A stretch of DNA of 64,000 nucleotides, from assembly GCF_039710355.1 (NCBI RefSeq), contig NZ_JBDKWZ010000002.1, positions 372,001 through 436,000 of the forward strand, in the 5' to 3' direction. This DNA comes from Rapidithrix thailandica. GTDB taxonomy: Bacteria; Bacteroidota; Bacteroidia; Cytophagales; Flammeovirgaceae. Numbering within the stretch: the stretch's first letter is position 1; each line of letters starts with the position of its first letter. The notes beneath the pieces were generated by a model. That model was given only the letters and a program-made list of their open reading frames with translations. It did no database searches and was not told where the DNA came from. Below are positions 36,401-44,024 of this stretch, piece by piece. Made by a program: the position numbers and the translations under genes.

Positions 36401-36600
36401 AACTTCCCTTCAAAATCAGAAGTGGTGCCATAGGTAGTTCCTTTCACCAAAATACTGACCCCGGGCAAGGGCCCACCCTGTTCATCCGTTACTTTTCCCG
36501 TAACGATCTTGGATTGTGCTACCGCTTGAGCATACGCGGCCATCATAAACAACAGCATAAGAATACCATTGCTTTTAACTTTAGTAAAGCAAAAGTTCAT
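33478..36600 (-). CDS. SusC/RagA-family TonB-dependent outer-membrane transporter
   Basis: 1040 residues. A signal peptide ends AVAQ, then comes an N-terminal CarboxypepD_reg-like domain (VTGKVTDEQGGPLPGVSILV), the TonB-box-like DEIVVVGYGTQNRQSVTG, a plug (LLKAPVGNITNRLGGMVPGV, VIVTTKRGK) and a 22-strand barrel ending MGVKLTF. No anti-sigma-interacting STN domain is present between signal peptide and DUF, which fits control by the ROK protein rather than by an ECF sigma factor. It forms the import channel with SusD. Confidence 0.96.
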   Translation of the reverse strand: MNFCFTKVKSNGILMLLFMMAAYAQAVAQSKIVTGKVTDEQGGPLPGVSILVKGTTYGTTSDFEGKFSLQLPSENEVLIFSYVGYITQEVSSASRSVVDVVMTVDIQTLDEIVVVGYGTQNRQSVTGAVSQVSGEKLLKAPVGNITNRLGGMVPGVVSLQQSGQPGSDASSIIVRGSSAKYIVDGVQRDFSEIDPNEIESISVLKDASSASVYGLDANAVIIVTTKRGKVAPSRITFSGAHGLSSNALMLEMLDGPGYAYWYNKAREMDGDDPVFTSGQVEKMLNGDPTDGWGNTNWYEKTFDIGKTRNYNVNATGGTEKIKYFVSLGNYNQEGNVNGFKYNRLNLRSNIDAEIANNLSLMFGLAGRIEDRKQPGFSASPSAWNNIPQQAMRAHPYVPETIDGTPVSTRTASTYVNPLAASELSGYNNVKTNILQTNLALKYDIPYVKGLSAKFLTAYDVSYQASKVFSSPYQTLVATAPTIGTDKINYNYAHDARGNTASLVEGMSHYTNLVTNTSLNYENTFGLHNVAVLLLMETVQRDGNKFGAYGYGFDILELDELNYANLKDRTKVSGSSYTERKAGFVGRISYDYKDKYLAEFSMRYDGSYIFGGMVDGKRWGAFPAASLGWRISEEDWFRSALGGHINNLKLRGSVGLTGTSQISPYFYLNTLSFLSNPAVVIGGEGQNGLITSKPGNINLTWAKALQYNVGIDATLWNGLLGVEFDVFYKYIYDMLSSADARYPDSYGGYVYGYENNNKQDHKGFEVALTHHNKVGGFSYSIGLNGTYTKRRWLKYGDSENTPDWLKLTGKEVGAQIGFIDQGLFQSEEEIRNAALIEGKAVRVGDIRYLDRNGDGVISYEQDRGYIGKSAYPKFVGGFTFDANWKSIDISVLFQGALGRDVALTGLYSNGVMDHTSLTRPFYHGGNSPEFLLENSWREDNPNGEFPRLSLVPVSSNNAFSSTFWYRNGDYLRLKTLQIGYTLPNDWVRKVGMENLRIYLEGQNLLTFSGLSKYNIDPEHPGVSNGYYPQQRIFSMGVKLTF

Positions 36601-36644
36601 AAAAATTAAGCATTTAGTTTTTCCATTTTCATATGAAGTCAGCC

Positions 36645-38510
36645 CTACTCAATATGGCCCGCCATATTGATTTTGATCGAGAAAGGATCGAGGTAATGAT
36701 CTAATAATACCGCAATAATTCTCCGGCTGAGTAGTATGTTTTCATCCCAAGGCGATTCAAACCCCCAGTGTTGCCAATCTTTTTTGAGAAGTTCCAGGTT
36801 CAGAGAGGGACGGATTTTTTGAACGATTTTCACAAAGCCCGGCAGATGTAATAATTCCCCTGTAGCCGACCAATCATTCTTAAGCTCAGGGTAATACTCC
36901 CGGAGTCCGGAAAGCAATTCAAATTCACTCACAGGCAATTCAGGATAAAACCACATTTGATTGGCCCATTTGTAAGCCACGCCTTTTCCTTTAAGGATAC
37001 CGGTAGCGCCTATACGCTGTAAAACTTGGAAGTGTGGGTCACCCGGCCTCACATCAATATAGGGCATCAGATATGCATTGGCTTCCAGGAGTGCAGCTTG
37101 AACTTCCCGGACACTCACCGCTCTTGGTGGCCGTTTGTTTTTCAAGCTGATTGCTGCCAGGGCACCGGCAGCTTGCCCTATCTCTAGTACAACAGGTTGA
37201 AGTCGGGTGGTACCGTTGACAATATTACTTACACTAATGCTTTTCTCTGCCACAATCAGCCCTTTTACTTCTTGGGGAATAAGACTACCCAAAGGAATAT
37301 TATAAGAAGGGACCCGGATCTTTACAAAGTCAATTTCCGGAGCTTCGGGATTTTTCAGGTGATGATGGTCAATTGGATAATCTCCCACTGCAATTCCCGT
37401 ACGGTAATATGCTTGCGGTTGATCGTACGGATCAGTAAGATGATTGAGGGTTAAAGTAGCAATTCCTTTCAACCGTCTGGATTCCCGGTAATACGGAATA
37501 AAGGGCAGGTGGTCTTTGGAAGGGTATTCTTTTTTGGCCAACCCCAAGTGTTTTAACCCCAGTTCCGTTTGCAAATAATAAATAAACCTCAGGGAGTGTA
37601 ACTTAGCCTCTTCAATTTGCCGGTTTCTTTCCTCTTCGGATGCCTCTATAAAATTCAGGTAAATATCGTTGCCGCAATGTGGCCAATTGATCATGTACTT
37701 ATTGTTAGGGAGTTTGCCATAGGTCATCATTTTATGACAATCATTCTTCTCGTTATCAAATGAAATAGGGTCGGCCACATTGCATGCACATGCAAACACA
37801 GACGGGTCGTAGCCCAAAGGTTTTTTAATCGTTTTATCCGCTCCCTTTCCATAATCTTTCAGGGTAACAACATACGTCATATCCTGAATGATATTGTTCT
37901 CTTTTTCAGGCGCATATTGCTCTCCACTCGAATACTTGCTATCCATTCCTATGGAATAACCGGCACCCAAAGTAGCCATTACGTCTCCCAGCTCCGTAGC
38001 ATCAATCACCAATACCGATTTTAAATGATGTTCCTTTCCTTTCCAGCGAACCAACACATTCCACTTTTCTTCTTGGGGCTCAGCTTTCACCCATTCGGCA
38101 TTGTACCACACGGTAAGATTTGCTTCCGCAGCAGCCATTTCCTTTAAAATTTTATTTCCTACGGAAGGTTCAAACAAAGTATTACTGACCCATCCGGTAC
38201 TTACCTTTTCCGCCCCCCCGTAATGGTCGTATAGTTTTTGCCGGAATTCCCCCCAAAGCCCGGAAGGAAGTTGGTGGTTTCCATCGATGGCTGACACCCC
38301 TGCCGAGGTAAGCATGCCTCCTAACCATTCTGTCCGTTCCACAATTAATGTTTTCACTCCCATTCTGGCGGCTTGCACACCTGCCATTGTACCGCTTGCT
38401 CCTCCACCGACGATCAGCAGCTGAAATTCCGTTTTTTTCTGCGCATAGGAAGTCCGAGCAGAGATAATTAGAATTAAAATTAAATACTTTAGTAGGTAAT
38501 GGTGGGTCAT
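36645..38510 (-). CDS. Secreted FAD-dependent oxidoreductase (PF12831-type)
   Basis: 621 residues with a signal peptide ending SYAQ. The FAD dinucleotide motif LLIVGGGASGTMAGVQAARMG is followed by LIVERTEWLGGMLTSAG, the conserved opening of this family. Further family marks are VLVIDATELGDVMATLGAGY, PHCGNDIYLNF, RRLKGIATLTLNHL, and a C-terminal FAD contact GTTRLQPVVLEIGQAAGALAA. It is the first gene of the PUL operon. The substrate is unknown; a sugar-oxidising step in the periplasm is a reasonable inference for a PUL-linked member. Confidence 0.9.
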   Translation of the reverse strand: MTHHYLLKYLILILIISARTSYAQKKTEFQLLIVGGGASGTMAGVQAARMGVKTLIVERTEWLGGMLTSAGVSAIDGNHQLPSGLWGEFRQKLYDHYGGAEKVSTGWVSNTLFEPSVGNKILKEMAAAEANLTVWYNAEWVKAEPQEEKWNVLVRWKGKEHHLKSVLVIDATELGDVMATLGAGYSIGMDSKYSSGEQYAPEKENNIIQDMTYVVTLKDYGKGADKTIKKPLGYDPSVFACACNVADPISFDNEKNDCHKMMTYGKLPNNKYMINWPHCGNDIYLNFIEASEEERNRQIEEAKLHSLRFIYYLQTELGLKHLGLAKKEYPSKDHLPFIPYYRESRRLKGIATLTLNHLTDPYDQPQAYYRTGIAVGDYPIDHHHLKNPEAPEIDFVKIRVPSYNIPLGSLIPQEVKGLIVAEKSISVSNIVNGTTRLQPVVLEIGQAAGALAAISLKNKRPPRAVSVREVQAALLEANAYLMPYIDVRPGDPHFQVLQRIGATGILKGKGVAYKWANQMWFYPELPVSEFELLSGLREYYPELKNDWSATGELLHLPGFVKIVQKIRPSLNLELLKKDWQHWGFESPWDENILLSRRIIAVLLDHYLDPFSIKINMAGHIE

Positions 38511-38982
38511 AGTGCATTATTTAGTAAAACAACATTCTAATTATTGATCAAATAAACAATATTATTATTAATAAATCAATACTTAATTAAAATTTTATTT
38601 AATACTTCGTTATATACTTCAAAATATAGATAAATTATCATAAATCGCTTACCTATTAAGAATTATTTTAACAAATAAAGCTTTATTTAACAATAACTTT
38701 TATCAATAAATAGAAATAATTTGATTGAAAAGGAGAAGCCATGCACCTATAAAATTACTTTTTCAGGAATCAATTTAATTTTATACGTATATTGTAGGTA
38801 TTTCTTAAAATTCCCGTTTTTCAAAAATAAGCAACGGGAGAAAATGATTTTTGAAAAGAGCTTTCAAATGGATGGAAGTGCAAAGTATATTATTACTTTA
38901 TTTTATTAATCATCCCCACATTAAACATTTTTTTTATAAATTAAATATACTTTTGTAAGCTGAATTACAAAAAACATCAAAA
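38511..38982. other. Very AT-rich divergent control region between PUL and ROK regulator
   Basis: 472 nt, almost all A/T with many TTATTAA/AATAAT runs. It must hold the promoters for both the minus-strand PUL and the plus-strand ROK gene. A 62-codon plus-strand frame (38721-38909) has no coding character. No unambiguous long dyad was found that could be named as the ROK operator. The TTTATTTGATCAATAATT stretch near 38540-38557 (minus strand) has a partial dyad. Confidence 0.5.
38948..38955 (+). promoter_or_regulatory. Candidate Bacteroidota -7 element for the ROK gene
   Basis: TACTTTTG matches the Bacteroidota -7 consensus TAnnTTTG, 27 nt before the ROK start codon. The matching -33 element is weak (TTTT run near 38929-38934), so this is a candidate only. 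Confidence 0.35.
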
Positions 38983-40209
38983 ATGAATTTGCAATCGACT
39001 TTTTTTGAGGAGTTAAAAAACGAAGATGTAGGAGGCGTGGCATACAAGAACCTCAGTTTAAAAAAGAAAATACTAGATTACTTTGCCAATATAGGCAATG
39101 CCACTATCACCGATTTGAGTAAGGCACTTACTACCAGCACTCCCAAGATTAACAACCTCATCCTGGAATTAATTGAAGCGGGTTTAGTAGAAGACTTCGG
39201 AAAGGTAGAATCAAGCGTGGGCCGTAGACCCAATATGTACGGACTGAGTCCTGATTCCGTGTTTTTTATTGGCGTAGAGGTCAAAAAAAATTATGTCAAC
39301 ATCGGCTTGATAAATTTTCAAAAAGATTTGGTAAAAACAACCAAAGACATTCCCTATGCTTTAGGTAACCACCCCAGCTCCCTCGAATCCTTGTGTGAGA
39401 TCATTAATCACTTTATTAAAAACCTCCATATAGACACCAAGAAAATCTTGGGTTTAGGCATCAATTTATCCGGAAGGATTGATTACAAAACAGGGCACAG
39501 TTACAGTTATTTTCATTTCAACGAACAACCTCTGACGCAAGTCATCCAAGAAAAAACCAATATCCCCACCTTTTTGGAAAATGATTCCCGGGCCATGGCA
39601 TACGGAGAGTTCACCTGTGGAATCGTGCAAGAAGAAAAAAACGTATTGTTTGTCAATATTGATCACGGTATCGGCTTGGGTATGATGATCGAAGGAGAAT
39701 TGTATTATGGCAAATCGGGCTTTTCGGGTGAGTTTGGTCATATCCCTTTGTATAACAATGAAATTCTTTGCCACTGTGGTAAAAAGGGATGTCTGGAAAC
39801 CGAAGCCTCCGGAAAGGCACTGCTTCAAGTGTTTAAGCAAAAAGTAAAAAACGGAGCAACCAGTATCGTTACCCAAAACCATAAAAAACTTGAGGACATC
39901 AAGCTAGAAGACATCATTCAAGCTGCCAACAACGATGATATCCTTTCCATTGAACTCATTGCTCAAATCGGAGAAAAATTAGGCAAAGGTATTGCTCTAT
40001 TGATCAACCTGTTCAATCCGGAATTAGTAATTTTGGGAGGAATTCTTTCTTCTACCGGTGATTATATTTATTTACCGATCAAGAGTGCCATTAACAAATA
40101 CTCACTCAGTAAAGTGAGCAATGACACGGAACTAAAAATCTCGCAATTAGGTGACAATGCCGGAATCCTAGGTGCCTGTTTGCTCGTTCGCAACAAGCTC
40201 TTAAATTAA
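38983..40209 (+). CDS. ROK-family transcriptional repressor of the PUL
   Basis: 408 residues. An N-terminal winged helix (~28-85; TITDLSKALTTSTPKINNLILELIEAGLVEDFG) precedes a sugar-binding ROK domain. The ROK signature is VLFVNIDHGIGLGMMIEGELYYG, GEFGHIPL supplies the metal His, and LCHCGKKGCLE is the zinc Cys cluster. Regulators of this NagC/Mlc type often sense N-acetylated amino sugars, which matches the epimerase in the divergent operon. It probably represses the PUL until its sugar binds. It is followed by a strong hairpin. Confidence 0.92.
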   Translation: MNLQSTFFEELKNEDVGGVAYKNLSLKKKILDYFANIGNATITDLSKALTTSTPKINNLILELIEAGLVEDFGKVESSVGRRPNMYGLSPDSVFFIGVEVKKNYVNIGLINFQKDLVKTTKDIPYALGNHPSSLESLCEIINHFIKNLHIDTKKILGLGINLSGRIDYKTGHSYSYFHFNEQPLTQVIQEKTNIPTFLENDSRAMAYGEFTCGIVQEEKNVLFVNIDHGIGLGMMIEGELYYGKSGFSGEFGHIPLYNNEILCHCGKKGCLETEASGKALLQVFKQKVKNGATSIVTQNHKKLEDIKLEDIIQAANNDDILSIELIAQIGEKLGKGIALLINLFNPELVILGGILSSTGDYIYLPIKSAINKYSLSKVSNDTELKISQLGDNAGILGACLLVRNKLLN

Positions 40210-40223
40210 TAGGACAACCATAT

Positions 40224-40261
40224 CTCACACAGGCTTGATGCATACATCAAACCTGTGTGAG
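40224..40261. terminator. 17-bp stem hairpin after the ROK gene
   Basis: CTCACACAGGCTTGATG (40224-40240), loop CATA, and CATCAAACCTGTGTGAG (40245-40261) pair with a single mismatch. It lies 14 nt after the stop codon. There is no T-tract downstream, so termination is likely but could also be mRNA stabilisation. Confidence 0.65.
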
Positions 40262-41199
40262 AGTATAACGGCCAGGTAAAAGGAGAAAAACCCTTTTATT
40301 TAAATCATTTCTATTGGCCCCATCAATTTTTGATCAATTTCCCAAAAGTCCTTTCTACAGTTTAAACACTTCGCATTTGAGTTAAATTACTATTTTTTTT
40401 GATAAGGCTTCAATTATAAAATTTCTGTTAGAGTTTCCTTCCAAGGCATTTTCAAAACTTAAGTACCAAGAGCCTATCCAATATTTTGTGTAAGTGAGGA
40501 AAGATCACGCATTTATTTTACCATCAAAAAGAATAAAGATTTACCCCCGACTTTTTCCATTTTTTATTTATTTGCCGAGCAACAAGGAAAATTGATTTCA
40601 TAGTCAATTCATCATTGGGAAAACCTTTTTAGGTTTAGTGTCTTTACGCAAATTTCCTGGTTTCATGGGGGTTTAGAAATAAATTTCCAGTCTTGTATTT
40701 TCAAAAATACAAAATAAGGATGACTACACAAGTAGCCATCCTCTACACATGGTTTTTGAGATATGAAAAGCAGCATTGAGAACGATCAAGCAAGTGTATT
40801 ATATTAGGAGGGATTCAAGCAATCCCAAAAACACCAACTATTGTACGTAAATATAGGTATTATTATTTAATATTCATTATTGTTTCAGTAAAAAAACATG
40901 GGCATTGAAAATTCAAAAATTATCGAGAGAGTTCCTTCTCATTCGGACATCATTCATACCTACTAAAAGATTCTATTCATTTCTTAGAGTACCCTGCTCT
41001 TTTTAAATGGAAAAACATTTTTACAAGACACCTTCATGAAATTTAAATAAAGAAAAAAACAAGACTCGTATTCCCCTTTGTATTTTATTCTGTTTCTTTG
41101 GCGGCAAATACTTTCAACTGTTAAGCGAGAATGCCTTATACTGAATCAACAGCATTTTCTCCGTATGTTGAAAATCATGAAAACAAACAAATTAACTTA
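40262..41199. other. Long intergenic stretch with two hairpins, no gene supported
   Basis: About 940 nt. Stop codons crowd every frame. Two adjacent stem-loops stand out: TTGTATTTT/AAAATACAA (40693-40712) and AGGATGaCTAC-ACAA-GTAGcCATCCT (40717-40742). A small RNA terminator is possible but unsupported. The rest contains the upstream region of the luciferase-like gene. A frame from 41131 is open but the region before 41200 lacks family similarity. Confidence 0.45.
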
Positions 41200-42246
41200 A
41201 TGATGATGTCATCCATTCAAAAAAAAACCTCTTATTCCTTATTAGAGTTGGCTACAGTGGGGGTTGGTTCCAAGCCCTCTGATGTTTTCAAAAACAGTCT
41301 GGACCTCGCTCAAAAAGCGGAAAAATTCGGTTACAAACGGTTTTGGTTAGCCGAACATCATAACATGGTCAGTATTGCCAGTTCGGCCACATCGGTGTTG
41401 ATCGGTCATATTGCCGGGGGAACAACAAAAATCAGAGTCGGATCCGGTGGAATAATGCTGCCCAACCATTCACCGTTAATCGTTGCAGAACAATTCGGGA
41501 CCTTGGGATCTTTGTACCCCGGGCGTATTGACCTTGGTTTGGGAAGGGCTCCGGGTACGGATCAGGCAACGGCCCATGCGATTCGTTCCGATAGGATGAA
41601 TTCGGTGTATAAATTTCCGGAAGAAGTGAGTCAAATACAACAGTTTTTCTCACCCGGAAATCATACTGCCAAAGTAAGAACGACTGTGGCTGAGGGAGTA
41701 GAAGTTCCTGTTTATATTTTGGGTTCAAGTACTGACAGTGCCTACTTAGCCGCTGAGAAAGGGTTGCCTTATGCATTTGCCAGTCACTTTGCTCCTGCTC
41801 TTTTATTTGATGCGCTGCAGATTTACCGTGAAAAATTTCAACCCTCGGAATTTTTAAAGGAACCTTATACCATTGCATGTGCCAATATCATCGCGGCCGA
41901 TACGGACAATGAAGCTGAAAAGATCTCGACTTCACTGATCAGAATGATGTTTGGAGTCATGACTAATAACATCGATTATATGCAGCCTCCTACGGAACTC
42001 ACTTCCGAACTGAGAGTCCTGATGCAAAATCCTTCCTTTCATCGCATGTTAAAATATGCTTTTATTGGAAGTAAAGAAGCCGTAAAAAAACAGACAGAGG
42101 CCTTCCTAAAGGAAACCGGTATTGACGAAATAGTAGCCGTTTCGCATATTTTTAATCATAGTGACAGAGTTAATTCCTACAAAATCTTTTCGGAGATTAT
42201 GAAAGAACTCAATACTCTTCCAACACCAGTCGGCTCTAATAGCTAA
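41200..42246 (+). CDS. LLM-class (luciferase-like) flavin-dependent monooxygenase
   Basis: FMN/F420-type oxidoreductase of the bacterial-luciferase fold, ~348 residues. The open frame begins at 41131, but homologous-looking sequence begins at KKTSYSLLELATV, so one of the three consecutive ATGs at 41200-41206 is likelier. Marks are YKRFWLAEHHNMVSIASSAT, KIRVGSGGIMLPNHSPLIVAEQFGTL, PGRIDLGLGRAPGTD and VYILGSSTDSAYLAAEKGLPY. These correspond to the MsnO8-like subgroup. Its substrate is unknown. It stands alone on the plus strand. Confidence 0.9.
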   Translation: MMMSSIQKKTSYSLLELATVGVGSKPSDVFKNSLDLAQKAEKFGYKRFWLAEHHNMVSIASSATSVLIGHIAGGTTKIRVGSGGIMLPNHSPLIVAEQFGTLGSLYPGRIDLGLGRAPGTDQATAHAIRSDRMNSVYKFPEEVSQIQQFFSPGNHTAKVRTTVAEGVEVPVYILGSSTDSAYLAAEKGLPYAFASHFAPALLFDALQIYREKFQPSEFLKEPYTIACANIIAADTDNEAEKISTSLIRMMFGVMTNNIDYMQPPTELTSELRVLMQNPSFHRMLKYAFIGSKEAVKKQTEAFLKETGIDEIVAVSHIFNHSDRVNSYKIFSEIMKELNTLPTPVGSNS

Positions 42247-42613
42247 TACCACGGTTCTTAAAATGACGAATGAAACGATCCGTCAAAACGATGTATCGTT
42301 TCATTCTTTATACACTGAAGTGATTTAAACTAATTATTTTAATCAGTTGATTTACAGGAATTTAATCATGTTTTTAATTTTGAAAAATGCTCCCGTTTTT
42401 CGACTTTTTATGAATTGTCTTTTCTATGAAGTAGACAGAGATTAGAATGTCCAGTTTCAAAAGTTTAAATCACTTCGATAATTATCACAGTAAAATCAAA
42501 GATCTTATCCCGCAAAATCATCTCTAAATAAAATGGGGGTATATTGAAAAGGCAGGAATTTCCGGTCTTTTGGTAAAACCGGAGCATGAAGATAATTTTT
42601 TTATTACAGCGGA
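42247..42613. other. Intergenic stretch between convergent genes
   Basis: 367 nt, no coding frame supported. It holds a bulged hairpin TCCGGTCTTTT-GGT-AAAACCGGA (42561-42583), 31 nt past the methyltransferase stop, followed by T-rich sequence in neither clear direction. Otherwise AT-rich filler. Confidence 0.4.
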
Positions 42614-43348
42614 TTATTTTTTGATTGCCGAAACCAATAAAAAAATAGGCCTCCTCATTTCGTCTTTCATTTCCGGATACTCCTTTAAAACTTCTTGTGA
42701 AGGCTTGGGCTCTGAAAGTTGAATTATTTCAAAATTTGAGGCGATTAATGTATTGATAATGGTTTCCAAGGTGCGGTGATATTTGATGACTTGATGCCCT
42801 AAAAACCGGGTATGCCTTTCTCCTTCTGTTTGATAATGATCAAGAGGCCAATGCAAGCGGTTACCGGAAGCCTCAACATACCAGTCTTGTTCGGCTCTGG
42901 CAGTGAATACGGGATGTTCTATTGAAAAAACCAATTGCCCTCCTTTTTTGAGGCAAGCATGGATTTTATGAAAAACTGTTTTCAAATCTTGAATATAATG
43001 AAATGCCAAGGAGCTAAATACCACATCAAATTCTTCCGCAACAAAGTCAATATCTTCAATTGGCATCTGTTTGTATTCAATGGAATACTCTCCGGATTTT
43101 TCTTTTGCTTTTTCAATCATTTTTTGGGAGAGATCGACCCCTACCACTCTTTTTGCCCCTTGTTCTTTGGCATAAATACAATGCCACCCATATCCACATC
43201 CCAAATCAAGCATATTTTTTCCGGTTAAATCCGGAAGCATTTTGTGCAATACATACCACTCTCCTGCCGCATTGAGTCCCTTGATTGACCGGGGCATCTG
43301 ACTATACCTTTCAAAAAAAGCCGAGTCATCATATTTGTTCTGTTTCAT
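42614..43348 (-). CDS. Class I SAM-dependent methyltransferase
   Basis: Start taken at ATG 43348 (MKQNKYDDSAFFERYSQMPR); the upstream ATG at 43390 lies inside the TTAGAGCATG repeat. The SAM-binding motif I is NMLDLGCGYGWHCIYAKEQG, motif II VVGVDLSQKMIEKAKEK, and motif IV FDVVFSSLAFHYIQDL, followed by LKKGGQLVFSIEHPVF. The DKYDDxxFFxxYxxMPR opening is common in this UbiE/Methyltransf_11 subgroup. Substrate unknown. A MITE-like element lies directly upstream and could carry or disrupt its promoter. Confidence 0.88.
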   Translation of the reverse strand: MKQNKYDDSAFFERYSQMPRSIKGLNAAGEWYVLHKMLPDLTGKNMLDLGCGYGWHCIYAKEQGAKRVVGVDLSQKMIEKAKEKSGEYSIEYKQMPIEDIDFVAEEFDVVFSSLAFHYIQDLKTVFHKIHACLKKGGQLVFSIEHPVFTARAEQDWYVEASGNRLHWPLDHYQTEGERHTRFLGHQVIKYHRTLETIINTLIASNFEIIQLSEPKPSQEVLKEYPEMKDEMRRPIFLLVSAIKK

Positions 43349-43368
43349 TGTTCTGCTAGTCTTTTTTA

Positions 43369-43494
43369 TAAGAGCATGTTTAAATCTCACTCTTTAGATC
43401 CCCCCACCTCCGTTCAATATTTTGAGAGCCCTAAACCCAGAATTTTTACCGCCAAAGGAGCGGCCCTCCGCAACGAATTTTAAACATGTTCTAA
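43369..43494. mobile_element. Short MITE-like element, second copy of the TTAGAGCATG family
   Basis: 126 nt beginning TAAGAGCATGTTTAAATCTC and ending (reverse complement) TTAGAACATGTTTAAAATTC. The interior contains GGGTTTAGGGCTCTCAAAAT on the minus strand, related to CAGTTTAGGGTTCTCAG in the 18884-19123 element. No coding capacity. Confidence 0.65.
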
Positions 43495-43611
43495 AATAAA
43501 CGCTGCCAAATTACACTATTTCGAGCATCCAATTACAAGCTACAGAGTTTAATTATCTTTTTAGATTATAAAATTTCAAGTTATTGATTTTTTGACTATT
43601 CGCAAGTACAT

Positions 43612-44022
43612 TTATACTACGCGTTTCAGCTCCCGTACCAAATCCAAAAACCTACTTTTCGTTACCGGTTTGACAATAAAATCAGCCACTTCACTCACCG
43701 TTTTGGCTTTTTGTACATCCGCCGGATCGATAGATGAAGTAACGATATAAATGGTTATACTTTTCCCCAATTGAGGTTTTATTTTTCTATATTCTTCCAA
43801 AAACCTCCAACCGTCCATCACGGGCATTGCCAAATCCAATAAAATCATTTCCGGTAACAGTTCCGGTTGGTCTTGAAGTGCGCGGAGATATTCTATAGCT
43901 CTGAGACCATTGGAACATAACTTCACCTGTTTAACCATTTGCGTTTCTTCCACCATTTGTTGGAGTAGAAACTGGGTAACATCGTTGTCTTCAATGATAC
44001 AAAGTGTATTTAATTTCTCCAT
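43612..44022 (-). CDS. Single-domain (CheY-like) response regulator
   Basis: 136-residue receiver with no output domain. Acidic pocket IIEDND, phospho-acceptor in MILLDLAMPVMDGW, Thr in YIVTSSID and Lys in DFIVKPVTK are all present. Located 2 nt downstream of the GAF histidine kinase, its likely cognate partner. Proteins of this type (LCIIEDNDVTQFLLQ) are abundant in Bacteroidota and act by protein contact rather than DNA binding. Confidence 0.9.
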   Translation of the reverse strand: MEKLNTLCIIEDNDVTQFLLQQMVEETQMVKQVKLCSNGLRAIEYLRALQDQPELLPEMILLDLAMPVMDGWRFLEEYRKIKPQLGKSITIYIVTSSIDPADVQKAKTVSEVADFIVKPVTKSRFLDLVRELKRVV

Positions 44023-44024
44023 AA

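Noticed and set aside
38721..38909. 62-codon plus-strand frame in the PUL/ROK control region
   Set aside because: Very AT-rich, Lys/Phe/Ile-biased low-complexity product with no start context.
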